Source of the DNA: an uncultured Propionibacteriaceae bacterium | GTDB taxonomy: Bacteria > Actinomycetota > Actinomycetes > Propionibacteriales > Propionibacteriaceae | Direction of reading: 5' to 3' | Assembly (NCBI GenBank): GCA_937988865.1 | Contig: CALKHV010000052.1 | Location: forward strand, 1-13,006 | DNA: 13,006 bases | Part shown: piece by piece, positions 1-6,321 of the stretch | How the letters are laid out: each line of letters begins with the position of its first letter | Position numbering within the stretch: the stretch's first letter is position 1 | Notes under the pieces: generated by a model | Told to the model about the DNA's origin: nothing | Seen by the model: only the letters and a program-made list of their open reading frames with translations | Database searches by the model: none | Made by a program: the position numbers and the translations under genes

Positions 1-4
1 CGCG

Positions 5-161
5 ACAGCACGGGGGATCCAAAGGGGGCGGAGCCCTCCTTTGCTGGAGCGCAGCCGCGGAGCGGCGATGCGCGCGACAGCACGGGGGATCCAAAGGGGG
101 CGGAGCCCTCCTTTGCAGGGCACAGCACGGGGGATCCAAAGGGGGCGGAGCCCTCCTTTGC
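5..161. repeat. Three copies of a 40-bp hairpin repeat
   Basis: Three identical 40-bp copies lie at 5-44, 77-116 and 122-161. Each begins ACAGCACGGGGGATCC and ends GAGCCCTCCTTTGC. Copy starts are 72 and 45 bp apart. Copies 1 and 3 also share a following CTGG(A)GCGCAGC, and copies 1 and 2 share a preceding CGCG, so the duplicated block was somewhat longer than 40 bp. Copy 1 starts 5 bases from the window edge, so the array may continue to the left. No coding potential is credible here: an open frame on the plus strand simply translates the repeat into a repeated peptide. Confidence 0.9.
21..159 (-). terminator. Tandem terminator-like hairpins after the EamA gene
   Basis: Each repeat contains an imperfect inverted repeat, at 21-42, 93-114 and 138-159. 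The left arm is AAAGGGGGC, the loop GGA and the right arm GCCCTCCTTT, with one bulged T. The nearest hairpin begins 12 bp past the TGA of the EamA gene (172-174), where a terminator of the four-gene minus-strand cluster is expected. Only three T residues follow the stem, which is usual for GC-rich actinobacterial terminators. The stem is nearly symmetrical and could act in both directions. The termination role is inferred. Confidence 0.55.
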
Positions 162-171
162 TGGGCGCAGC

Positions 172-1029
172 TCAGCTGAGGGAGACGAGGGTGATTCCGG
201 CCAAGGCCAGAGCCACGCCGACCACCTGCACCGGCTTCATCCGTTCCCGCAGGACGATCACGGCTGCGAGGACGGTGAAGACCGGGTACAGCGATCCGAG
301 CACGACCGAGAGGCTGATCAGGCCTTTGGTCGTCGCGTAGCTGTAGGCGAGGTTCGCGCCTGCGTCCCCGACCCCGACGAGCGCCGCCCACCCCAGCCAC
401 GACGTCGGAATGCGTCCGACCGGTGCCCGTCGTCCGAGGGCCAGGGCGACCAGGCTCGCCAATCCCAGTGCCGCGACCGTCGTGACCCTCATCCCTGCCA
501 CGGCGAGCAGCGGGGACGTCACGGCCGCTCGAGCCAGCGCGTACATCGCGAACCCGAAACAGACCCCTGACAAGCCTGCATACAGCACCGATCGGGGCGA
601 CGCCCCCTCCCCGGACAACTCGGGGCCGCTCGCGGCCACCACTCCTCCGAGAGCGATCACCATGCCGAGCAGCTGCACGGCCGTGGGGTGTTCCCCGCCC
701 GCGAGGGCGATCAGCACCGGTACCAGCGCGCCGAGGGACGCGATGGGGGAGACCACCCCCATGGTCCCGGTGGCCAGGGCCTCGTAGAAGAAGGCAAGCC
801 CACTCGTCCCGGCAAGGGCGGCGAACATCGCCCACCCGACCCACGATCCGAGGTGAACGGGGGTACGGGTCACCAGGAGCGCGAGTGCGAGGGCGACCAG
901 GCCGAACGCCTGCGTCCATGCGACGGTGGTCAGGGCGCTGAGGCGGCGGGTCATGAGGCCCGCGCCGAAGTCGGACAGGCCCCACATCACCGCGGACGCA
1001 AGCGCCAGCGACGTGGCAAGGGTGGTCAC
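172..1029 (-). CDS. EamA/DMT-family transporter
   Basis: This is an integral membrane carrier of the drug/metabolite transporter superfamily, 285 residues with about ten hydrophobic helices in two EamA halves. The first half opens with ASAVMWGLSDFGAGL near residue 10; the second begins near residue 150 and ends in VVGVALALAGITLVSLS. Length and layout are normal for the family. I chose GTG 1029 because TAGGAG, a good ribosome site, lies just upstream and overlaps the pdxH stop codon. An in-frame upstream GTG at 1158 would add 43 residues inside pdxH with no membrane or family character. The gene starts 7 bp after pdxH and is surely translated from the same message. The substrate cannot be read from sequence; family members export or import amino acids, vitamins and other small metabolites. 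Its tie to pdxH makes a B6 vitamer conceivable, but that is inference. Confidence 0.9.
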   Translation of the reverse strand: MTTLATSLALASAVMWGLSDFGAGLMTRRLSALTTVAWTQAFGLVALALALLVTRTPVHLGSWVGWAMFAALAGTSGLAFFYEALATGTMGVVSPIASLGALVPVLIALAGGEHPTAVQLLGMVIALGGVVAASGPELSGEGASPRSVLYAGLSGVCFGFAMYALARAAVTSPLLAVAGMRVTTVAALGLASLVALALGRRAPVGRIPTSWLGWAALVGVGDAGANLAYSYATTKGLISLSVVLGSLYPVFTVLAAVIVLRERMKPVQVVGVALALAGITLVSLS

Positions 1030-1036
1030 GTGACTC

Positions 1037-1669
1037 CTACGGCGCGAGTCGCTCGCGGATCCAGGATCCGTCGATGAGCCGGTAGCGCAGACGGTCGTGC
1101 AGGCGCGACTTGCGTCCCTGCCAGAACTCCCAGGTGTCGGGCACGAGCCGGTAACCACCCCACTGGGGCGGACGCGGAGGGTTCGCGCCGTAACGGGCGG
1201 TCACCTTCGCCGCGTTGGCGAGCAGGGTGGCACGGGTCGGGATCACCTCGGACTGGGGCGAGGCCCAGGCCCCGATCCTCGAATCGATCGGACGCTGGGC
1301 GAAGTAGGCGTCCGATTCGGCATCCGACACCTTCGCCACGCGTCCCTCGATCCGGACGACCTGCTCGAGCGTGACCCAGTGGAATTGCAGCGCGGCCCAC
1401 GGGTTCTCTGCCAGTTCGTGCGCCTTGCGCGAGGCGTAGTTGGTGTAAAAGACGAGTCCGCGGTTGTCGTACTCCTTGATGAGCACGACCCGCGTACTGG
1501 GACGCCCATTCGGCGCCACGGTGGCCAGCGTCATGGCGTTCGGCTCCTGCACTTTGGACTGCAACGCGTTCTCGAACCAGATCCCGAACTGCACGAGTGG
1601 GTCGAAACCTGCGACCTCCTCGTCGAGTTCGGCCTTCTCATAACTCTTGCGCAGACCGCGCAGGTCCAT
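1037..1669 (-). CDS. pdxH: Pyridoxamine/pyridoxine 5'-phosphate oxidase
   Basis: PdxH is the FMN-dependent cytosolic enzyme that oxidises pyridoxamine or pyridoxine 5'-phosphate to PLP, the last step of B6 synthesis or salvage. The 210 residues match the usual length of about 210-220. The FMN-binding half contains RVVLIKEYDNRGLVFYTNY and SRKAHELAENPWAALQF. The C-terminal dimerisation domain carries GRKSRLHDRLRYR and ends RERLAP. R189 and H191 of RLHDR correspond to the active-site Arg and His of the E. coli enzyme (Arg197, His199). ATG 1669 follows GGAAGGA at good spacing. The gene lies 54 bp after the DUF445 gene and 7 bp before the EamA gene. A TAGGCT box in the 54-bp gap could give pdxH its own promoter. 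Nothing looks damaged. Confidence 0.97.
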   Translation of the reverse strand: MDLRGLRKSYEKAELDEEVAGFDPLVQFGIWFENALQSKVQEPNAMTLATVAPNGRPSTRVVLIKEYDNRGLVFYTNYASRKAHELAENPWAALQFHWVTLEQVVRIEGRVAKVSDAESDAYFAQRPIDSRIGAWASPQSEVIPTRATLLANAAKVTARYGANPPRPPQWGGYRLVPDTWEFWQGRKSRLHDRLRYRLIDGSWIRERLAP

Positions 1670-1700
1670 GTCTGTCCTTCCGGGTCGACAACCGGCCCCA

Positions 1701-1727
1701 AGCCTAGTGGTCGCCCCTGTTGGTCAG
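1701..1727 (-). promoter_or_regulatory. Possible promoter for pdxH-EamA
   Basis: On the minus strand TAGGCT (1701-1706) fits the actinobacterial -10 pattern TANNNT and sits about 31 bp before the pdxH ATG. The best -35 candidate is CTGACC (1722-1727) with a short 15-bp spacer, so the match is weak. The predicted transcript would carry the GGAAGGA ribosome site. Confidence 0.3.
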
Positions 1728-3019
1728 GCCAGGTGCAGGAGCTGGGACACCGCGCTGATCCCCAGGCCGGCCAGTGCTCCGACGACGGTGCCGTTGATCC
1801 GGATGAACTGCAGGTCGCGCCCGACGAACAACTCGATCCGTTCGGACGCCTCGTCGGCGTCCCACCTCTCAACCGTCGACGAGATCACGGTCGCGAGTTC
1901 GTCGCCGTAGGTCGACACCAGGAATCCGACGATGTCCTGGACGCGGTCGTCGACGGTCGCGCGCAGCTCCGGGTCGGTGGCGAGAGAGGCCGACAGCTCG
2001 GTGAGCCAGCCGTCGGCGCGGGCCCACAGCGAGCTGTCGCGGTCGTCCATCGCGGCGGTGAGGGAGTCACGGATCGAGTCCCAGAGGGTGATGACCGTGG
2101 TGGTCACGGCCGGGTTGGCCAGCACGCGTTCCTTGATGCCCTCGGTGCGGGCCATGATCGACTCGTCGTGCTGCAGGTCCTGGGCGAGGCGGGCCAGAAG
2201 TTCGTCGAGGGCGGTGCGGGCCGGATGGTGCGGATCGTCCATCACCGAGGTGGTCCAGTCCAGCACCTGGTCGTAGCCCCAGTCGACGAGCCTCTTGTCG
2301 AGCCAGCGGGGCGACCAGGCGGGGGAGCGCTCGTTGATCACCGAGCGCATCGCCTCGGGGTGACGCAGCAGCCAGGCGTGCAACTCGCGGAAGACGACGT
2401 CGATGAGGCCACGGTGGGCATCGTCGGCGACGATGCCTTCGAGGAAGGCGCCCGCCACGGGACTCATGGGTTCGCGATTGAGGCGGGGGAGGATCGTGTT
2501 GCGCACGACGTCCCGGATGTCGTCGTCCTTCACGCGTCCGAGCAGGACGGTCGCGCCTTTCACGACCTGCTCGAGGACGCTGCGTCGGTGCGCCGGGTCG
2601 GTGAGCCACTCGGCCAGACGCTGGGCGACCTGGGCCTCGCGGATCTTCTCGCGAAAGATGTCCTCGGTGAGGAAGTTGTTGGTGACGAACTGCTGGAGGC
2701 TGCGTCCGAGTTCGTCCTTGCGGCGTTTCACGAGGGCGGTGTGGGGCACAGGGATGCCCAACGGGTGGCGGAAGATGGCGGTCACCGCGAACCAGTCCGC
2801 CAGGGCGCCCACCATGGCCGCCTCGGAACCGGCGTTCACCCACCCGACCCAGCCTTCACGACCTTGCCGCAGGGTGAGCAGGTAGATGATCGCGGCCAGC
2901 ACCAACAGGCCGGTCGCCATCCAGCGCATCTTGCGCAGGGCGACACGGCGGTCAGCGTCCCCGGGGGCGTCCAACATCAGGCTCACACGTCCGATTGTGT
3001 CGGACGCCGACAACTGCAC
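1724..3019 (-). CDS. DUF445 family membrane protein
   Basis: This is a DUF445 (YjiN-like) protein of up to 431 residues, a usual size. The family has no established biochemical role. A membrane helix at about residues 33-50 (WMATGLLVLAAIIYLLTL) is followed by the family signature GALADWFAVTAIFRHPLGIP at 71-90. A long, charged, mostly helical middle follows, then QFIRINGTVVGALAGLGI and a C-terminal hydrophobic helix. It is probably anchored at both ends. The start is uncertain: GTG 3019 lies 8 bp after the upstream gene but lacks a clear ribosome site. GTG 2986 and ATG 2977 are alternatives that give an N-terminus closer to what I expect of the family. A perfect dyad (GTCCGA, 5 bases, TCGGAC; 2989-3005) lies between these candidates. 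The gene is second in the minus-strand cluster. Confidence 0.92.
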   Translation of the reverse strand: MQLSASDTIGRVSLMLDAPGDADRRVALRKMRWMATGLLVLAAIIYLLTLRQGREGWVGWVNAGSEAAMVGALADWFAVTAIFRHPLGIPVPHTALVKRRKDELGRSLQQFVTNNFLTEDIFREKIREAQVAQRLAEWLTDPAHRRSVLEQVVKGATVLLGRVKDDDIRDVVRNTILPRLNREPMSPVAGAFLEGIVADDAHRGLIDVVFRELHAWLLRHPEAMRSVINERSPAWSPRWLDKRLVDWGYDQVLDWTTSVMDDPHHPARTALDELLARLAQDLQHDESIMARTEGIKERVLANPAVTTTVITLWDSIRDSLTAAMDDRDSSLWARADGWLTELSASLATDPELRATVDDRVQDIVGFLVSTYGDELATVISSTVERWDADEASERIELFVGRDLQFIRINGTVVGALAGLGISAVSQLLHLA

Positions 3020-3027
3020 GTGGCCGG

Positions 3028-3951
3028 TCAGGAGAAGCGCACGAATCCCCGGAGCGTCCCCTCGCCGGACTCACGCAGTTCCGAGAAGCCGAGGGACTGG
3101 TAGAAGGCTCGCTGGCGCGGCTCGTCGTCGGTGATGAGCACCTTCTGGCGCACCTTGTCGTACGGGGCGAAGGCCTCGACGACAAGTTGGCGTCCAAGAC
3201 CGTGGCCCTGCACATCAGGGTGGACGAGGACGTCCTGGAGATAGCAGATGGTGGCGCCGTCGGAGATCACTCGGGCGAGCCCGACCAGGCGTCCGTGCAG
3301 CCGGGCCGTCACGACGCGCGCAGACCCGGCGACCGCGGCCCGGAGGGTCTCGGGCTCCCGGGTGTAGGCCGACCAACCCACGCTGCCGTAGAGATCGACG
3401 AGTTCCGGCGCGGTCGGGAGATTCGACCCGTCGCACACCTCGATGTCGACCTGGTCGGGGTCTGCGGGCAACATGTCGACGAGGTTGAGCACCGAGAGGT
3501 CGTGGTGGTCGACCGGACGCGGGGCGTAGCCCTGATGGAGTTCGATCTGCTTGCCCGGTGCGAGGCAGGTCACCTCACGCCCGGCAATGTGGCCGGTGAC
3601 CAGGGCATCGGCAGCGTAGTGGTAAGTCTCGTCGTCGGGCCCGGACTGGCGCCAGCCGCCTGCGCCGTCGGTTCGCGCCGGGTGGAGGTCGACGAATTGC
3701 GACCCGGTGGCGTCGCTGAGTTCGATGCGGATCGGACGCAGGTCTGCAGCGACGAGCCAGCCTCTCGCGGTCAGGTCGTCGACGAGGGGGGTCACGTACT
3801 CCTCGTCGATCAGCAGGTCGAGGTCGCGGTGGGCGCGGCTGGGGTGACCCAACAGCGCATCGATGCCCCAGCCACCCGCGACGACGACGGTGGCGCCGAG
3901 TTCGTCGAGGATGGTGAGCAGTTCGGCGACGTCCTTGTCGGTGGTGCTCAC
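3028..3951 (-). CDS. Nucleotidyltransferase-GNAT acetyltransferase fusion
   Basis: This is a two-domain protein of 307 residues. Residues about 8-155 resemble small Lnu/ANT(2'')-type antibiotic nucleotidyltransferases: the VVAGGWGIDALLG strand-loop (23-35), the DLD metal pair D43/D45, FVDLHP with a third acidic residue D88, and HHDLSVLNL at 149-157. Residues about 178-307 form a GNAT acetyltransferase: ICYLQDVLVHPDVQGHGLG (235-253) carries the Q-G-H-G-L-G acetyl-CoA loop, and FYQSLGF (283-289) is the usual C-terminal element. Each part alone is a common family; together they suggest a bifunctional modifying enzyme. The substrate, perhaps a lincosamide, an aminoglycoside or a metabolite, is unknown. 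GTG 3951 is preceded by GGGAAGGAACGCTC, a strong ribosome site. An ATG at 3975 and the open frame up to 4380 lack support and run into the divergent exporter. It is first in the minus-strand cluster. Confidence 0.88.
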   Translation of the reverse strand: MSTTDKDVAELLTILDELGATVVVAGGWGIDALLGHPSRAHRDLDLLIDEEYVTPLVDDLTARGWLVAADLRPIRIELSDATGSQFVDLHPARTDGAGGWRQSGPDDETYHYAADALVTGHIAGREVTCLAPGKQIELHQGYAPRPVDHHDLSVLNLVDMLPADPDQVDIEVCDGSNLPTAPELVDLYGSVGWSAYTREPETLRAAVAGSARVVTARLHGRLVGLARVISDGATICYLQDVLVHPDVQGHGLGRQLVVEAFAPYDKVRQKVLITDDEPRQRAFYQSLGFSELRESGEGTLRGFVRFS

Positions 3952-3985
3952 GAGCGTTCCTTCCCTCGACCCCATCCAACCAGTC

Positions 3986-4000
3986 CCGCGAGGTTCGCGG
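3986..4000. promoter_or_regulatory. Perfect dyad CCGCGA-GGT-TCGCGG
   Basis: This is a perfect 6-bp inverted repeat with a 3-bp gap in the 93-bp region between the divergent fusion gene (start 3951) and MFS gene (start 4045). It could be a repressor operator or a hairpin in the leader of the fusion-gene message. Dyads of this size do occur by chance in GC-rich DNA. Confidence 0.3.
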
Positions 4001-4026
4001 CTGTGAATCAACGAGGACGCGCGAGT

Positions 4027-4042
4027 GAGCACTAGGGTGCTC
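4027..4042 (+). promoter_or_regulatory. Leaderless promoter and operator-like dyad of the MFS gene
   Basis: TAGGGT at 4033-4038 fits the TANNNT -10 box and ends 6 bases before GTG 4045, the spacing expected when transcription starts at the start codon. The perfect inverted repeat GAGCAC-TAGG-GTGCTC (4027-4042) is centred on this box, so a bound repressor would block it. No good -35 is visible, which would suit an activated or weak promoter. Confidence 0.45.
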
Positions 4043-4044
4043 GC

Positions 4045-5301
4045 GTGGCACGTACTGGTGGTGGCAGCGTCCTGGGACGCCTGACCATGGACACTCGACC
4101 CTTCTCCCACGTCCACTTCCGGCGCCTCTTCACGGGCAACCTGCTGAGCAGCATCGGCGCCCAGATGACGTTGGTCGCGGTGGGCGTGCAGGTGTACCAA
4201 CTCACACGCAGCAGTGCGATGGTCGGCTACACCAGTCTGTTCGCACTCGTTCCCCTCATCGGGTTCGGGCTGATCGGGGGCGCCCTGGCCGACACCATCG
4301 ATCGAAGGACGCTGACCATCTGGTCGACGATCCTCACGGCGGTGACGAGCGTCCTGTTGTTCGCCCAGGCCGTCACCCACCTGGGATCGGTATGGGTGAT
4401 CTGGGTGCTGGTCGCGGTGCAGTCGGGGGCAGCGGCCGTCTATCGCCCCGCGCGCGGGGCGATGCTTCCGGCCCTCATCCCGGTGGCACTGATACCGGCT
4501 GCCAACACGATCGCCTCGAGCGTCCAGTCGGCGGCCATGATCGTCGGACCTCTCGTCGCGGGCTTGTTGGTGGCACGCGCGGGCGTCACGTGGGCCTACC
4601 TCGGCGAGGCTGTGCTGCTCGTGCTGGCCATTCTCACGCTGGCAGGGCTGCCGTCACAGAGGGTGGCCGTCACATCTGATCGACACCCCTTCGCCTCGGC
4701 TCTGAGCGACGTCGCAGATGGGTTCCGGTACCTGCGGACGCAACCGCTGCTGACGATGCAGTACGTGGTCGACCTGATCGCGATGATCCTCGGGTGGCCG
4801 CTGGCTGTGTTCCCTGCACTGGCCGACCAGCGCTTCGGTGCCGACTCGATCGGTTGGCTCTATGCCGGCGCGTCCATCGGTGCGGTGCTTGCCGGGCTCT
4901 TCTCGGGGTGGATCTCGACGATCAGGCGCCACGGCGCGACGATCATCGTGTCGGTGGCGGTGTGGGGGGTGGCGATCCTGGCCTTCGCCTTCACTCACAA
5001 TCTGGTGCTGGCGCTCGCGTGTCTGGCTGTCGCCGGCGCCGCCGACCTCGTCAGCGCGTCCCTTCGCATGACGATGTTGCAGGTGCTCACACCGGACGAA
5101 ATGCGTGGACGCATGCAGGGCGTCTTCATGGTCGTCGTCGCGGGTGGTCCGCGACTCGGGGACGTCCGGCTGGGGACGATGGCCGCCCTGCTCGGGCCCA
5201 CTGTGGCCCTCGCGTCCGGTGGCGTCGTGATCTTCGTTCTGATGGCCGCGATCGCCCTCGTCTTCACCACGCTGTGGCGCTACACCCCCGCGGACGCCTG
5301 A
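4045..5301 (+). CDS. MFS exporter, EntS/DUF894-like
   Basis: This is a 418-residue major facilitator superfamily protein of the EntS-like (MFS_3) group, whose characterised members export siderophores or drugs by proton antiport. The N-terminus DTRPFSHVHFRRLFTGNLLS leads into about twelve hydrophobic segments. Loop motifs include GGALADTIDRRTL after the second segment, YRPARGAMLPALIP in the middle, and LTPDEMRGRMQGVF near residue 352, a hallmark of this group. I chose GTG 4045 because the GRLTMDTRP extension is typical and because a -10 box lies 6 bases upstream, implying leaderless translation. ATG 4087 is the alternative. Substrate is unknown; there are no siderophore genes here. It is divergent from the fusion gene and stops 3 bp short of the converging ppk2. 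Confidence 0.9.
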   Translation: MARTGGGSVLGRLTMDTRPFSHVHFRRLFTGNLLSSIGAQMTLVAVGVQVYQLTRSSAMVGYTSLFALVPLIGFGLIGGALADTIDRRTLTIWSTILTAVTSVLLFAQAVTHLGSVWVIWVLVAVQSGAAAVYRPARGAMLPALIPVALIPAANTIASSVQSAAMIVGPLVAGLLVARAGVTWAYLGEAVLLVLAILTLAGLPSQRVAVTSDRHPFASALSDVADGFRYLRTQPLLTMQYVVDLIAMILGWPLAVFPALADQRFGADSIGWLYAGASIGAVLAGLFSGWISTIRRHGATIIVSVAVWGVAILAFAFTHNLVLALACLAVAGAADLVSASLRMTMLQVLTPDEMRGRMQGVFMVVVAGGPRLGDVRLGTMAALLGPTVALASGGVVIFVLMAAIALVFTTLWRYTPADA

Positions 5302-5304
5302 TCT

Positions 5305-6123
5305 TCAGCGCTTCTTGCGTTCCAGTGCCTCGGCGACGTCGGGAACGTACTTCTGCAGCTCGCGACTCGTCCGCTTGTAGCCGGTGCTGGACGGACGCTC
5401 CGGGAACTCGATCGGCGGGACGGCCACGTGCTCGTAGGGGATCGAACCGAGCAGGTGGGAGATCATGTTGATCCTGGCACGCTTCTTGTCCTCGGACTCC
5501 ACGACGTGCCACGGGTTGTCGGCGACATCGGTGTGGACGAACATCTCGTCCTTGGCGCGGCTGTAGTCCTCCCACTTCGTCAGTGACTCGATGTCAGTGG
5601 GGGAGAGCTTCCATCGTCGTGTCGGATCGTCGATCCGGGCCCGGAAGCGTCGTTCCTGCTCCTCGTCCGAGACGGAGAACCAGTACTTGCGCAGGATGAT
5701 GCCGTCATCCTTGAGCATGCGCTCGAAGACAGGAGCCTGTCGGAGGAAGAGGGCGTGTTGCTGCGGAGTGCAGTAGCCCATCACCTTCTCGACACCGGCC
5801 CGGTTGTACCAGGAGCGGTCGTACAACCGGATCTCCCCGGCGGCAGGAAGGTGCTCGATGTAGCGCTGGAAGTACCACTGGGTCTGCTGCCGTTCTGATG
5901 GAGCCGGGAGGGCGACGATTTGTGCGATGCGCGGATTGAGCGGCTCGGTGATGCGCTTGATGATGCCTCCCTTTCCGGCGGCATCGCGGCCCTCGAAGAC
6001 GACAGCGACGCGGGCGCCGGAGGCCCTGACCCACTCCTGCAGCTCGACCAGTTCTGCCTGGAGTCGTAACAGTTCTGCCTCGTAGAGTGCTTTGTCCAGC
6101 TTCGGGAGCGCCTTGTTCGTCAT
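5305..6123 (-). CDS. ppk2: Polyphosphate kinase 2 (PPK2)
   Basis: PPK2 transfers phosphate between polyphosphate and nucleoside di- or monophosphates in the cytosol, mainly making NTPs from polyphosphate. The 272 residues form a single PPK2 domain. The Walker A loop is GRDAAGKGG at 45-53, Walker B is RLYDRSWYNRAG at 99-110 with D102, and the lid region is RRFRARIDDPTRRWKLSP around 158-175. The N-terminus LPKLDKALYEAELLRLQAEL is typical of the one-domain enzymes. I cannot assign the class (ADP, AMP or both as acceptor) from the sequence with certainty. ATG 6123 is the only start consistent with family length; the ribosome site before it is weak. The open frame continues far upstream antisense to other genes and is not coding there. 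It converges on the MFS gene with 3 bp between the stops, and no terminator hairpin fits. Confidence 0.96.
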   Translation of the reverse strand: MTNKALPKLDKALYEAELLRLQAELVELQEWVRASGARVAVVFEGRDAAGKGGIIKRITEPLNPRIAQIVALPAPSERQQTQWYFQRYIEHLPAAGEIRLYDRSWYNRAGVEKVMGYCTPQQHALFLRQAPVFERMLKDDGIILRKYWFSVSDEEQERRFRARIDDPTRRWKLSPTDIESLTKWEDYSRAKDEMFVHTDVADNPWHVVESEDKKRARINMISHLLGSIPYEHVAVPPIEFPERPSSTGYKRTSRELQKYVPDVAEALERKKR

Positions 6124-6286
6124 GCGCCAATCATCGAACCGTGCTCCCGGTCGGTGCCACGAAATCGGGAAAGTGGCGCTGCTGGGGTGTCTCGGTGGGC
6201 CATCGGAGGCAGACCCGCAGAATCTGGCGCCGAAGCCGTCCATGACCCTCGATTTCACACGGTAGGTAGTCCTCGCGCCATGAATC

Positions 6287-6316
6287 TTGACGCGACCTGG
6301 GCTCGGGGGCGACAAT
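6287..6316 (+). promoter_or_regulatory. Possible promoter of the DUF6421 operon
   Basis: TTGACG at 6287-6292 is a good -35. GACAAT at 6311-6316, after an 18-bp spacer, is a fair -10. The -10 ends 5 bases before ATG 6322, so the message could be leaderless, which fits the absence of a well-placed Shine-Dalgarno there. The rest of the 198-bp gap (6124-6321) shows nothing I can identify and must also hold the ppk2 promoter. Confidence 0.4.
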
Positions 6317-6321
6317 CCGAC

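Noticed and set aside
5..161. CRISPR array
   Set aside because: Only three repeats, with spacers of 5 and 32 bases and a hairpin core with GC-rich flanks; spacing is irregular and no cas gene is near.
41..340. Plus-strand frame with a repeated GIQRGRSPPL peptide
   Set aside because: The peptide repeat only reflects the DNA hairpin repeat, whose copy spacings happen to be multiples of three; the rest is antisense to the EamA gene.
2989..3005. Dyad GTCCGA-TTGTG-TCGGAC as an operator
   Set aside because: It lies inside the longest version of the DUF445 coding region and no promoter is convincing there; it becomes interesting only if the true start is 2986 or 2977.
1097..3103. Plus-strand open frame of 668 codons
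   Set aside because: It is antisense to pdxH and the DUF445 gene, both with well-recognised motifs; its product has shadow composition and no domain.
3952..4380. N-terminal extension of the nucleotidyltransferase-GNAT protein
   Set aside because: The extension is antisense to the MFS gene and has shadow composition; a strong ribosome site supports GTG 3951.
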